Assembly (NCBI GenBank): GCA_006384855.1
Contig: VCJN01000965.1
Span: 62,001 to 126,000 of the forward strand
Length of the DNA: 64,000 nucleotides
Direction of reading: 5' to 3'
From: Tetraselmis striata
Lineage: Eukaryota > Chlorophyta > Chlorodendrophyceae > Chlorodendrales > Chlorodendraceae
The notes beneath the pieces are model-generated. The model ran no database searches. It was not told the origin of the DNA and saw nothing but the letters and a program-made list of their open reading frames with translations. The translations under genes and the position numbers were made by a program. Below, in pieces: positions 1 to 11,815 of this stretch (position 1 is the stretch's first letter; each line of letters starts with the position of its first letter).

Positions 1-122
1 ATCGTATTAAGGATATACGATACACTCTCGTAGTGTGTCATCCACGGATCCTCCGCGCTTTGACAGAGCGCGGCCAGATCAAGAGCTAATCCTCACCCCC
101 TTGCAAGTACTCGTACCAGTAA

Positions 123-3100
123 TTTCTAGTAGTCTCCGAGCGGCCCCAGCCGCGGCCGCGCGGCGGCAACCGCGGCCTAGCGCTCACCGGCCTCGATGCT
201 CTCGCCCACCTGCATTCCAGGCTACACGACAGCGGGCCGGCGCGGCGGGGCGTAGCGCCGGCAGCGGCTTGGACAGTCGCCGACGCGCTTTCAGTCGCTG
301 GCGTCGCCGCGGGCGCCGCGTGGGCGCAGAGGATTGACGCCGCAGCCAGGTCGCTCCAGCCCGCCCGCGTCAGGCACCACCCGGCCGACGTGTTAGCTTT
401 CACCGAGGTCGCCGCCGCGTGGCTAGTCAAGGCGCGCGCCGTGCTGGCCGAGCGGCACCGCCGTCGGGGGGCGCGCCGCGCCGGTGGAGCTGGACAATCG
501 TCAGTGATGCCGTCGCCCGCACTCCCGTCCGTCGCTGCGTTCCGGGGCGTCGCAGCGCCCCCGGTTGTTGCCCCCACGCCGCCAGAGGTGGGTGCACCGG
601 CCGGCCACCCCGGTAGACAGGCCTCACGGGCTCGGTATCCGCCCCCCCTACTCGCCCATCTCCAGCCGGCGACGGGGTGGGGTGGGGTGCAGTGGATGGA
701 CCACCTCTCCGATGTGGACATGGTGCACATGCCGGCGGAGATGTCCATGGAGACGGCGGTGCCTATTGACTTTCAAGAAGCGTGGGCGGAGGCACAACGC
801 TGCGTGAATGAGCGGGTGGTGGCGGCGATGGAGGCCGATGACCCCGTGGTGTTGGATAGGGCGTTGAAGTGGAAGTACCTGCTGCCGCAATTGTTGCTTA
901 GGGCCCCGAGCCGAGGCGGACGGCGGCGGCTACAAGCCTTGGCGTGGCGCTTCCGCGCTTTCGCGGAGAGGCGCATGACCGAACTCGTGCACTCATGGGA
1001 CGACGCGCGCACTGAGGCGTTCTACGCCGGACATGCCCGCCAGCGTCGGACGGACGCCGATCTCTTTGCGGCGCTGCTCGTGGGCACCGCGGACACCGTT
1101 GTGGCGTTGGTGGAGGACGGAGAGCTCTCCCGAGCGGCGGGCCGACTATCTTCCAAGGGTATGGGCGACTTGTCCGATCCTGCTATCCTCGCCTAGCTGC
1201 GCGACAAGCACCCGTCCCGTAGCCACCCGATCCCAGACGCCGCGTATGACATTCCGGTGGACGAGGCCGCCCTGACGGTGGACATGCGCGTGCCGTACCA
1301 GCAACTCAAGCAGCACGTGGCGGCGGGGCCCTCAGGCATTCGCAACGAGTATCTCCGCTACTTGGTGGGCGAATACGCCCCGGCGTCCGGGCCCGCGGCA
1401 GTCCGCGCCATGTCGGAGGTTGCCTCCATGTACCTCCAAGGTCGCCTGCCAGGGTGGTTCAACCGGTTGTTCGCCTCCGCTAGGCTCGTGGCACCTGTCA
1501 AGAAGCTAGGCGAGGGGAGGGCCCCGGACGTGCGGCATGTGGCAGTCGGGGAGGCGGAGCGGCGCGCAGCGGAGCGGGCAGTGGTGGACAACATGAAGGA
1601 GGCATACGTGTCGGTGCTCGCTCCATCTCAGCTCGGCGTTGGCATTCCCGCGGGCGACTCTGTGCTCATCCACGGCGTCCGGCTCATCGCCGAGAAGCTT
1701 GGCCCACGTGCCGTCATCGTCCACTCAGACCTTCGCAACGCTTACAACGAGGGATGGCGCCGCACCATCATCAAGCGCCACATCGATTGCTCGCCACTGC
1801 ACCCTGTCATCCCTGCGCTCCTAGCCTCCCTCTCCACGGATTCGTATCTGGTCGTTGACGACCGGTCCGCCCCTCTGCGGTCGGAGGACGGCGTGCAACA
1901 GGGCGCACCTTTGGCCACGACTTCCTTTTGCGTCGCGATTCACCCCGAGGTGCAGCAGTGTGATACCACGTTGGAGGTCAATGACGGGGCGGCGCGCTTC
2001 AACGCCGACGATGGATTTTTGGTGGGCCTTCCGGAGCACGTTTGGCCGGCACTTCACGCCTTCCGCACGTCCATCAAGGCGTCCGTGGGGCTTGAGGTGC
2101 GCTTCGACAAGATGCAGACGTACAATGCTGACATGGAGGCCGCGCGGCGTGAGGCTCCGGCCGACATCGAGTGGCCCGAGCTAGATGGCCATCACAGCAT
2201 CGCGGTTCTGAACGTGCCGCTCGGATCGCCAGAGTATGTGCATGCGTACATGCGCGGCAAGGCGGAGGAGCTACGAGAGGAGGTGGACGCTAGCCTGAGC
2301 AAGCTTCTGTCTGCCAAGCCTAGCCGTCGGTACACCCACGCCTTGCATCACCACGCATGGGCCCTGCTCAAGTATTGCATGCAACAAAAGGCGGGGTATT
2401 GGCTCCGCAATTGTCTTCCGTCCGAGGTGGAGGCCTTTGCGGAGGCGGTGGATGCCACCATCCTCGCGGCGCTCGAACGGGTGCTAGGGGTCTCTTTTGA
2501 TCCCTCCACGTACGGCACCGACACCAATCCGGTGGTCACCGATTTCTTGGCGGAGCTTTTGCACGACCCCGACCCCATGGCAGGGGAGGTGGCTACCTTG
2601 AGCGAGGATGCAGTGGCCAGGGCGCGCAGCAGGCTTCACCTCCCCACTCGATTGAAGGGAGCTGGCATCCGCCGCATGGCTACCGTTCGTGATGCCGCCT
2701 TCATCGGCTGCATGAATGCCATCCTCCCAAGGTTCTTGACTAGGAACTCCGGCACCAACACCCCCACCCCTGGTTTCTTCGACCCACAGCTCGGGTCCGT
2801 ACTTGGCCGAGGCAGCTTCAACGCAAATTCTTCCGCCCGCCAGTATGACCACTTCCTCAACGATGCTCATGGGTCGGACAGCTACGCCGCGGAGATGCGC
2901 GAGGCGTGGGGCCGCCTCCAAGCGGCTACCACTGGCCATCTCGGCGACGCAGATGCACGCCAGATGGAGCGGGAAGTGGAGGCTGCGTCGGGCTCGCAAA
3001 AGGAGCTGACGGCATTTCTAGACCATGCCAACAACTCTCGGCTTCGAAATGAGGTGTGCGCTCTCCCTGCCACATGTAGGGAACGGATCTTGTTCAACCA

Positions 3101-3926
3101 GCTCGACGCGGCGTCAGGCATGTGGACAGTGGCCATCCCCACCGCGCGGACAGCCATGACTCCGCATGAGCTGCGGGAGGTCGCTGCCGGGTACTTCTTT
3201 CTGCCTAGCCTGTGCTTGGCCCCGCCGGTGGTTGGGTGCCAGATCATTCTACCCTCGACGGAGCACAACCCCGTCATTGTTGATCTATACGGCGACGCGC
3301 TCATGAACCTCCCGGCGCCTGGAGACGCTCACTGGCGTGTACAGCACGACGCTATCGCAGATGCCTTCCGCGATCACTGTGTTCACGACCTAGGTATCGC
3401 GGTACGGCGGGAGGTGGATTACTTGTTCCAGCAGGCAATGCCTCTCGGCAACACCGTACCCAGGGATGAACTCAAGGACCTAGTGCCGGACGCAGAGCTC
3501 TCCCCTCCGGCGTTCAACGTCGTGATCGGGAGCTATGATCCCCGGAGCTTGAAGTCCACGCTGCTGGAGTTCAAGACTATGCGGTACGGGGTCAAGTACA
3601 CTTCAGTGCCCCGGGCCACAGCTGTGGATCGGTTTGAGCGCTCCCTGTTGGGCGACATACAACGGGGGTTGGCTGCGCGCGATGCGGCGTGGCACAACAC
3701 ATATCCCGGACAGAAGGGTCCTCTTCGAGACATCCTGGATATGTCGGAGTACACGGGCATGGTCTTCGGCACAGTGGGTGAGGTGAGCAAGGGGGTGCAC
3801 CGCACAGTGCGTACGTGGTATCGCATGCTTGGCTGCGGATCGGGGTGCCCTCTCATCGCGGGGCACTCGGTGCATCACCCGGGCTCACCAGGAGGCCTTG
3901 CTCGCAAGATTTCCTCGGGGTTCTGA
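123..3926 (+). pseudogene. Non-LTR retrotransposon ORF: reverse transcriptase plus C-terminal nuclease-like domain, one in-frame TAG
   Basis: One reading frame is open from a TAA at 120-122 to the TGA ending at 3926, interrupted only by a TAG at 1194-1196; no ATG opens its first 350 bases, so the start is unclear. The part after the TAG is 889 codons and has RT signatures in order: GPSGIRNEYLR (finger/palm entry), SDLRNAYNE (first catalytic Asp), GVQQGAPLATTSF, and ARFNADDGFLVG at about 1999-2034 in place of the usual YADD/YLDDG. The part before the TAG ends in text typical of the region upstream of RT in this family (SDPAILA then LRDKHPSRS), so the TAG sits inside a domain; CAG to TAG would explain it. 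The C-terminal third contains HWRVQHDAIADAF and LLEFKTMRYG, which fit a restriction-like (PD-(D/E)XK) endonuclease. RT identity is secure; the nuclease is inferred. The copy is nearly intact and probably young. Confidence 0.82.
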
Positions 3927-4084
3927 GCTTGGTGGCCGCTCGAGAGCGCGCTCGCCGCCTCATCAGACGGCGCAGATTTGTCTGCCATCCCGTTGCTGAA
4001 GCTGCACAGCACGTCCGAGGATCACCCACACACACACGTGCTCGCGTGGCCCGGACTGAACCGTGTGCGCATCACTCATCCATC

Positions 4085-4450
4085 CCGCCTTATGCGGGAT
4101 GCGGGCCGCTTTTAGGCGGGCCACTTTTATGCATCCCGCATAAGGCGGCTTGCTGTGTTGATTTTCTAATTCTGGGGAACTGCCCTTTTTGTAATTCACA
4201 CCAGTAATTTCTTAGTTTTTGTAATTCACACCAGTAACCGGGACATAAAAGTTACTGCTTTTTTTGTGATTCACACCGGTAACCGGGACCTAAAAGCGGG
4301 CCGCTTCTACCCGTATATGCAGATTGCTGTGTTGATCTTTTTGTACTGCTTTTACCGGTGCGTTTGTTATAATACTGCCCTTTTATTAATTCACACCAGT
4401 ACCCGTCGTCGCTACTTGAAGTAATCCTTAGCACTTTATTTAGTCGCGCT
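4085..4450 (+). repeat. Interspersed repeat family A, clustered partial copies
   Basis: At least three copies of the core TTTTGTAATTCACACCAGTA, or close variants, lie here. They are preceded by GGCGGCTTGCTGTGTTGAT and by GCGGGATGCGGGCCGCTTTT. The same modules recur near 15.2, 16.3, 28.3, 38.1, 47.1 and 57.8 kb. The cluster fills the gap between the retrotransposon ORF and CG-1/IPT gene 1. Confidence 0.7.
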
Positions 4451-4763
4451 ACTCGCCTCAGTTGCATGTGAGCGCGCGCAGCAACAGACCGTCGTCATCA
4501 GACGCTGATGCTGTACGACGGGCGAGTCCGCAGCGGACACTGGAACTGGTATCAGCAGTAATCCTTAGTCGCTATCTCCAGCACACCGGGTACAGGTACG
4601 AGGCCGCCTGCAAAGCATTGCCAGCCCCCGCACCGCCGCCCGTTATTCGCCACACCTACGTTGCCCGCTCACTTGCCCCAACACCAGCAGCACTGCGCCA
4701 GCAGCACTACCATAGCACGTGGCACCACCATAGCACGCACCCACCGTAGCACTCGCAGCTGCC

Positions 4764-6149
4764 ATGGAGCTTGATAGTCAGGCGCCAGCTCCGGGGGGGG
4801 CGGCGACGTACCCGCACTCTGTGGCCGGGCAACAGGTCCAGGCTGCGCCGCCAAGGGAGCGGGCGCCGCATTCCGCGACGAGTGCCTGCCAGCTGCTCCC
4901 TGGCCGCGACGAGGCCAGCAGCGACTCGCGCTACGTCGTTAAGGCGCGCATGTCCTGGTTGAAGGCCGCCGAGGTCGCCACCCTACTCCGGCTGGGCTTC
5001 TCCGGCAGCCTTGTGCAGTCCGGCGCACCCGCGCAGCTGCCGACGGGCGGCTCGCTGTACCTGTACGACCGCAGGCGGGTGCGCCACTTCCGCGCGGACG
5101 GCCACAACTGGCGCAAGAAGCTCGACGGCAGCGCCGTCCGGGAGACGCACGAGAAGCTCAAGGTAGAAAACATCGACACACTCAACTGCTACTATGCGCG
5201 GGCGATGGAGCCGGCGGGCCTGCAGCGCCGCTGCTACTGGTTGCTGGAGGATGACAGCCTGGTGCTGGTGCACTACCTCACGGCGGGGGGGCGCGCGGGG
5301 ACGTCCAGGGAGAGCAACGACCGGGGCGTGCCGGCGGACGGACGGTGGCAAGATGCGCTGCAGCTGCTCACCAGCGCGTCGGTATTGGGGACGGCTCAAC
5401 AAGATAAGCAACGCCGGCGCAGCCACGACGAGGACTTCGGCGACTTCGACGATTTGCTGCAGGTGGAGCGGCGCGCCCAGTCCTACTCAATCTCGTCGAC
5501 CCGGCCCTCGCTGGAGGCGCCCCCCCGCGGCCGCCACTCGAGCCTGGAGGAGGACCGGGACAGCTTCATTCTGCCGGGGGAGAACTGGCTGGGGAACCGC
5601 CAGACGGCACAGCGCTGGTCGCGCGCCGCGGCACTGCCGCGCAGTATGCAGATGCCACAACCTGCCCTGGAGGCGATGGATACGCAGCCGCTGCTTCCCT
5701 GGGAGTCTTATCCCACTGCCACACACCCAGTCCCGGCATTGAATCCGGCGCCTTGCCAGCTGGCTAGCCAACAACTATACGGGGGGCTCATGGACGCGGT
5801 CGCGATGGCGCCGCAGCAAGAATACGCACCCCCCAATGGCCGGCCATCCATGGAGGATACCACTATGGCGGAGCACCCGGAGCCTTTTCAGGTGGTAGAT
5901 GTCAGCCGCAATGTGGTGGGCGCGCATGGAGGGGACAAAGTGCTGGTCGTGGGCACCATATACAGCAACTGCGATCTGCGCAATGGCGTGTACGTGGAGG
6001 TGGACGGCGTGCGGTGCTCCGCACGGCAGATCAATCCGGGCGTCATCAGTTTCATCACAGAGCCACACCATCCTGGCATCGCTCGCGTGATGATCAGCGA
6101 CTCATTCGGACATGTTATGAGCTCAAGCGTGCGGCTGCAGTTTGTGTAG
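4764..6149 (+). CDS. CAMTA-like transcription factor, CG-1 + IPT/TIG domains, short form, copy 1
   Basis: Single-exon ORF of 461 codons; the start ATG sits in a good context (gccATGG). Residues 59-172 are a clear CG-1 DNA-binding domain: SWLKAAEVATLL, GGSLYLYDRR, FRADGHNWRKK, ETHEKLKV, LNCYYARAMEP, QRRCYWLLEDD and LVLVHYL are all hallmarks. Residues 373-461 read as an IPT/TIG immunoglobulin-like fold (FQVVDVSRNVVGAHGGDKVLVVG ending SSSVRLQFV). The middle 200 residues are low-complexity and acidic/serine-rich. Known CAMTAs are usually 850-1200 residues and continue with ankyrin repeats and calmodulin-binding IQ motifs; here the protein stops right after IPT. It is expected to act in the nucleus as a DNA-binding regulator, but direct calmodulin control is not supported. 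A paralogue of equal length and layout lies at 44965-46344 on the opposite strand. A TGTAA signal follows at 6277-6281. Confidence 0.88.
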   Translation: MELDSQAPAPGGAATYPHSVAGQQVQAAPPRERAPHSATSACQLLPGRDEASSDSRYVVKARMSWLKAAEVATLLRLGFSGSLVQSGAPAQLPTGGSLYLYDRRRVRHFRADGHNWRKKLDGSAVRETHEKLKVENIDTLNCYYARAMEPAGLQRRCYWLLEDDSLVLVHYLTAGGRAGTSRESNDRGVPADGRWQDALQLLTSASVLGTAQQDKQRRRSHDEDFGDFDDLLQVERRAQSYSISSTRPSLEAPPRGRHSSLEEDRDSFILPGENWLGNRQTAQRWSRAAALPRSMQMPQPALEAMDTQPLLPWESYPTATHPVPALNPAPCQLASQQLYGGLMDAVAMAPQQEYAPPNGRPSMEDTTMAEHPEPFQVVDVSRNVVGAHGGDKVLVVGTIYSNCDLRNGVYVEVDGVRCSARQINPGVISFITEPHHPGIARVMISDSFGHVMSSSVRLQFV

Positions 6150-6276
6150 GCGGGCAGCAGGTTGCGATGATAGACCGCTCAAATACGCGTGTGCGCAGTT
6201 TTGACGTCGGTCCAATTGGCGTGGATTAGACTTTAGATTAGTACAAGTACCTGTCAGCCTTGAACGCATGACAACC

Positions 6277-6281
6277 TGTAA
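6277..6281 (+). terminator. Putative poly(A) signal TGTAA of CG-1/IPT gene 1
   Basis: TGTAA lies 128 bases after the stop codon. TGTAA is the usual polyadenylation signal in chlorophyte algae. A pentamer is common by chance; support comes from similarly placed copies after the other three host genes. Confidence 0.4.
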
Positions 6282-7700
6282 CACCCGCTTACATCCTCTT
6301 CCGATGCAGCAAGCTGGATCTCCTTCTGCTCTGCTCCTTGCATGTGCTGTTTCTTCTGCGTCTGGGAATTTTGCCTGCCATTCGTCCATATCTGTAGACG
6401 GCTGCACAACGTCGCAACTTTGCACCGTGTCATCAGTAGCGATTTGGTGCGTTTTTATCTTATCTTCTTTAAGCATGGCCTTAAGGCACCCATAGCAATT
6501 GATTCTTGCTCGAAGAGAGCCAAGCGCCGCATTCATCAACACCAATCATGCTGGATTTATCTTTGTCTTATCTAGCATCTTTCCCACACATAGCATGCAA
6601 TCACCATGGATGATTTATAATCCTGCCGTGCTACAATTAATTTACTGTAGTCGGAACTTGATCAGCAATACATATCAATCTATTGCAATGACGAAATGGA
6701 CGAGTAGTATGTCTCAGAAATTGCGAAATGCCATCCCTTCAACCCTGAACCGCTCCACACACATGCATCTATATATGTTCTAATTCTGTGCTACTGTCGC
6801 AAAAGATGTCACCGATCGTCACTACGTACCTACTATAATTGACAAACTTTTATTCGCAAATGTTGTGAGCCGATGGCTTCATGTCGCCCGATATGGCGGT
6901 CCACAATACGGAGGACTTGATTTTAGAGCACAGGTGTTGATATCGCCGTGGTTGGAGTGGGGCTAATCGTGATAGCGTAGTGGGTGACTGTGTGGTACAG
7001 TTGTACGCAGTAAATGTTCAAGTGGCGTGTATCATAAGCAGCCCCTGCCGCGATCAGCCCTCCTTCTACGGTAATCTCAAAGAAAAAGAGTCACCGCCAT
7101 GGACCTGTCCTGAAAACCAATAAGCCGCAAACTCGTTTGGAATGATTACACAAGACATCATCATCATGCCACAATGTTTGCTGAAGGATACAGTCTGCAC
7201 CTAGGGACCATCGGTAAGTCGTCGCAACCGCTGCCGGATTCCTCGCGACATGTAATCCATACCGCCATGTGCCGCGATATATCTACGATTAAGTAGCGAG
7301 AACGAGTGTATGTATGAGTCGCGCCGGTGGAAGCGTAATGGCAACAATGAATTAGGAGTACAGCAGTCATATGTTTGGGGGAGCGAAAAAAAAAACGTAC
7401 GTGATGAGGTAGCGACTACGACTGGTGCTTCAGACGCTACAATGAATAGTATAAATAATTTAAGCAGAATGCAATTATTACACAAACTACGGGGAGATGA
7501 TGCTCACAGCAGCTAAAAATACGACAGTATTACCTCCAGTAATCAGGATTACCAGATTTACAGGTACCATCATTATTCGCGCACGCTGCGCTTGGGTGTA
7601 ATTGGCGACTATCTCAAGCGTTATTTGCATGAATTATTAGCCACCGCGGATTATCTCCAGATATTGCACTGTTGGATTGATGCATTGCAATCATATCGCA
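6282..7700. other. No gene seen
   Basis: AT-richer sequence with only short, low-quality reading frames. I see no domain, splice-bounded exon or repeat match that I can support. Confidence 0.5.
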
Positions 7701-7719
7701 ATTATATAAACTTGTTTAC

Positions 7720-7915
7720 GGTGTTTCCCACCAATGTTAGCTGTTCCAGTGCAACCCGTCTGGTATATATATCCCGGTGGTTTCAATCGGGTAAGTTACT
7801 AGTACCCCCGGGTTTCAGTAAGGGCTGCCCCGTCGCCCGTGAGCCATGCGTTCCCGACCGGGGAGCTACTTAGGACAACCACCACGGCTCGCCTACCATC
7901 TTAGTCCCAGCTCGT
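7720..7915 (+). repeat. Direct repeat, left copy (pairs with 9928-10118)
   Basis: It shares long matches with 9928-10118, including CGCCCGTGAGC, GCGTTCCCG and CCGGGGAGCTA followed by TTAGGACA. The pair is about 2.2 kb apart in the same orientation. They could be decayed LTRs of one element or a segmental duplication; the interior has no recognisable retrotransposon domain. Confidence 0.6.
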
Positions 7916-8737
7916 TGCCTTCGGCAATGGCTTCGCGTACTTGTGCGCGCGAGGGTCGCAGCGGCTGATAAAGTCTGCATTGAGGCTCCGTTTCTCAGCA
8001 GTGAGCCATCATGCGCCACGCACCGACATACATTACATCATCGGCAGCAATAGCTAACCCCTCGGCGGTAGTGCGGTTTCCCGACTCGTGCGCCGAAAGA
8101 CGTTTTCCCTTGTTGCCATGGCTTTTCAGTTGGGACGTTTTCGGGTCACAATGCGCACAGTTTGTAATTGGAGCTAGGGAGTATCCGTTGGAGGGTTTAA
8201 ACCACAACACCGGAAGCCGAGTCGCAGTGCGGGCTTTTGTGGGCTTCCGCGGTAGAGCAAATTCTCGCAATATTCAACTCTTGAGGTTAGGTGGGGCGGA
8301 CTACGCGCTCAGTACCTCGGCCACTGCTCATCATGGCTGTTAACGACGACAACCACGCATGCCGCAACAGATCGGCGCGGACGGATGAGGACGCCCATGT
8401 CGTCGGCAGGACGGCCGTTTGCCATCATCCTGCAAGACACGTCAACTCGATCCGCGTGTCCTCGGAGAAGGGCGCCGTGGCATCAACAACGGTTGCTCGT
8501 TGTGATTTTCCCGAACTATTACCGGCGTACTTGGGCCGTTACGAGAATGGCGCCGCTCATGCGCATGTGTTTTGAGAGGGCTCGTTGCCCTCGCCCTCAT
8601 TGTAACGCAACAACGTGTATTGTGTAGTTGCAGTGGGAATTGTCTATGCGGCTCGATAAATCGTATTTCCGAGGCTTTCAACTGCGACGTCGTCGTCACA
8701 AGGACTACAACGACACCATGGAGCTGCCCGCCGGGTC

Positions 8738-8761
8738 GGGGGGGGGGGGGGGGGGGGGGGG
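8738..8761 (+). repeat. Perfect G24 tract
   Basis: Twenty-four consecutive G, preceded by GAGCTGCCCGCCGGG and a TC. A second 24-G tract with the same leader lies at 9009-9032. Confidence 0.95.
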
Positions 8762-9008
8762 ACAAGATTACCACAAGACGTGCTTGGCGTCTCGTGTTGC
8801 CGGTACTTACCTTTTCCTTCCTCCGGGCTTGGAACCTCGGCGGCCGTCGATGGTTGCAGCAGCGTCGGCCGCCTCCATCGTCATTACCATCGTCCCGACA
8901 ACGCTGGCATCCTTGTACGGCCCGCGTAGGCTATGCCAGAGCCTCTACGCCGGCCAACCCGTTCCCGAGGTCACGACACCCCACCTTCGACATCATGAGC
9001 TGCCCGCC

Positions 9009-9032
9009 GGGGGGGGGGGGGGGGGGGGGGGG
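9009..9032 (+). repeat. Perfect G24 tract
   Basis: Twenty-four consecutive G directly after GAGCTGCCCGCC, the same leader as the tract at 8738-8761. Sequence downstream of the two tracts differs. Confidence 0.95.
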
Positions 9033-9927
9033 TAGCTCCGCCACCTAGCGCTACATACCTACTATGCGTTATTTCGTGGCGCCATCGTAGTAGGTCTCCG
9101 ACTTTGAGGTGGTCGGCAGCCGTCGGTGGTGCAACATCGGCGGCCGCCTCGCTACACTCCGCGAAGCGAGACCTGCGACGACAACTTACCGAGTCGATGA
9201 TTCTTCTGCCACGTCGCCGGCGGCCACCGACCCCGACACACATCAAAACCGGCATGGCACGACTTCACCGGGTCCCATGTGCCCGCGCCCCGATGCGTTT
9301 TGCGGTTCAAGCGCCGCCCCAACCTCGTGCGAGGCGGCGGGACAACCGCCGCTGGTGATGGCCGCTGCCGTACTCCGCAGTCGTCGCGCACGGCGTCACG
9401 TGTTTGCCCCTCATAAGAAACACCGCCGGTACAGATGCATGGTTACCGTTGCGTCGCTTGTGGAGTACCGTACCTACCCTACCAAGTACGCTCTCGGGTG
9501 CCGGCACGCGCCGCTCGTACTCGACTAACATGTGCCGCTCTGTTGCGCACTCGCCAAGCTGTCCACTCCTACTAGCATGCACTCCCGGTTCTTGCCGGGC
9601 GCCGCCACGGTGCGCAGCAAATTGTTGCACAACGCCGTTGGGAGACGGCGCCTCCCTAACTCCGCAGCTCGTCCGGCATTGTATCGCTCCGACGTTACCA
9701 TCGTAGGCGCAACCGTCTCCCGACCAATTTTGCTCTACGCCTGCGCCTCGGTCGAGGTTGCACGCCCTCTCAGCGCGAGACCCCCTACATACCAAGACAT
9801 CTTCCGCCTGCTTATTCGTTTGATCAGCACGCTTGCCGACTGCCCACGCTCGCATAAACAAACCGCGTGTAACCGGCAAAGCCATACCCGATTGCACATT
9901 TGAAATGATCTAACTGTGTTTAAGGGG

Positions 9928-10118
9928 TTTTCCACCATTTTGTTTCTGTCCTATAGTGTAACCCGTACCGTTAGCGGTTGCTTCGGTTTCAACATGTCAA
10001 GTTACCGATACCACCGGGTTTCATTACGGGATGCCCCATCGCCCGTGAGCTTTGCGTTCCCGGCCGGGGAGCTATTTAGGACAGCCACCATCAGGTCGCC
10101 TGCCATCTTCCAGCTCTC
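9928..10118 (+). repeat. Direct repeat, right copy (pairs with 7720-7915)
   Basis: Diverged second copy of the 7720-7915 segment, sharing the CGCCCGTGAGC and CCGGGGAGCTA blocks. A C-tract of 23 bases (10182-10204) lies just beyond it. Confidence 0.6.
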
Positions 10119-10181
10119 TGTCTTCTGCAGCGCCCTCCCGTTCATCGTTGCGTTGAAGTTCTTGCGTTGCAAGCTCCACCT

Positions 10182-10204
10182 CCCCCCCCCCCCCCCCCCC
10201 CCCC
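10182..10204 (+). repeat. Perfect C23 tract
   Basis: Homopolymer of 23 C; the short proline- or glycine-rich frames across it are artefacts of the tract. Confidence 0.95.
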
Positions 10205-10209
10205 ACCAC

Positions 10210-11640
10210 CTTTCCGCTGAGTCTCCTATGCTATGAAATGGCGCTTCTTCATTGTAAGACAGCCTAGCACCCTTTTGGCAGAACATAGACGCGAATGCAC
10301 GTTTGAAATCATATTATTTTAGCCGGACGTGGAAAACGCATTGCCGCCGCCATATATAGTATAATGCCGTTAGTGCCGCTACCGCCGGCGGATATCATAA
10401 GGAATACGTCCCGTACGGCCGTCCTAGTACCGGTGTGTTCAATTACAGTACTATCTGCCTGTGCCTGTTGGAGACACATATATCGTGCACATATCGTCGC
10501 TACGACCATGACAATGTTGATCGAAGTAGTGTTGCTGCGGGCTGCGCTGGAAATTTGCTTTTTTTCGTTTTTTTTTTTGGAAATTTGCTTTATTGACGCT
10601 GAGCATGAGGGAGCATCGCCTTTCCAAGGTTTTCCGTTACCATATCGCTGTATGCTCATAACGCCGTCGTGAAGACGCTGCAAGGGTTTCTCCAGGAGTA
10701 GAACTCCGCCCAGTGAAACTCCTGGTCCTCCTCCTTCCTACCCGTGGACATACAAGCACAACACCTGCCCCGGTTTTCCGGTGCTGTTATTGATTGTCGT
10801 CCTGTGATCCTGTCCGACGGGCGAAAGTAAACAAGTCACTCTACAGTTTTTCATGTATGCTTCTGTTTTACATCATTTTGAGCAAGCGTCGCTATATATG
10901 AAAAAAGGTTTTAGTACCCTAAACATGAAAACCCTAAACATGAAAAAAGGTACGAGTACCAGTAGCGCTACTGTCCTTTTTGTAATTCACAACCAGCAGC
11001 GCTACCAGTCGTACCAGCCTGCGCCGGCCTGCTGAGCAGACCGGTACGAGTATTGATACCGGCTGAGAGCATACGGGTGGCGACCCGGTACGGCGAGGTA
11101 GTCGCTAGATACCGGGTACAATGAAACATTGATACTTTCTACAGGCATGCAGGTTGCCATTAATGTTTTAATACTTAATAGCGGTAATTTATTTTAACAT
11201 CACGCGCCGTTTGTACAATAATGACGACGATTTAGAAGACGAGATACCTGATGTCCCACAGTAGTAGTACCCGTGTGCCGGGATACGGTTGCTCGTGTCA
11301 AGTAAGGATTACCCAGTACTCAGTCGCTACAAAACGTCGTGTTTAATACCTCTGTTAGTACGAATGCGGCTGATTCATCAGGACACCGCCCTCGGCCTCG
11401 GGGGCTCGAGGCACGCGCAGGACGGTGAGTCAGCGTGTGCGCTGTCCTGATGGCACGCCAGATGAGGCTAATCCTCGATAATCCTGAAATATGCACGGGG
11501 AGGTAGCGCATATTTCAGTGCGAGTGCTGACACTGCTGACGGAGCTGGTAGCTCACGGTTAGGCGGAAGTTACGATCGTCAAACGAAAGGGGCATAGAAT
11601 CGTACCGGACACCCCCGGATAGCCCGGCTGTAGGAAATGG
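10210..11640. other. No gene; fragments of repeat families A and B
   Basis: Near 10665-10690 is a partial family B match (GACGCTGCAAGGGTTTC), and near 10970-10990 a family A core (CTTTTTGTAATTCACA). The rest is low-complexity or unique sequence without a supportable ORF. Confidence 0.5.
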
Positions 11641-11815
11641 GACGCGCGACCCCCCAGTTACGATCGTCAGCCGAAGCGGTCTCGCGCCCTATAACTTCGT
11701 CGAAGAATGGTCGGAGTCATGTCCTCCAGCCGTCAGCCGTTTCGTCGGAGATCTCCGACGAAAGCCATTCCCTCCGACGAAAGATATCAAGTGAGCCCGT
11801 CAGGCGCCATCGCAA

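Noticed and set aside
86..748. Minus-strand ORF of 220 codons
   Set aside because: Antisense to the GC-rich start of the non-LTR ORF; no domain, biased composition; a shadow.
8572..9048. ORFs with long poly-glycine runs (8572-9048 and 8628-9035)
   Set aside because: Glycine runs are translated G24 tracts; the rest has no protein-like features.
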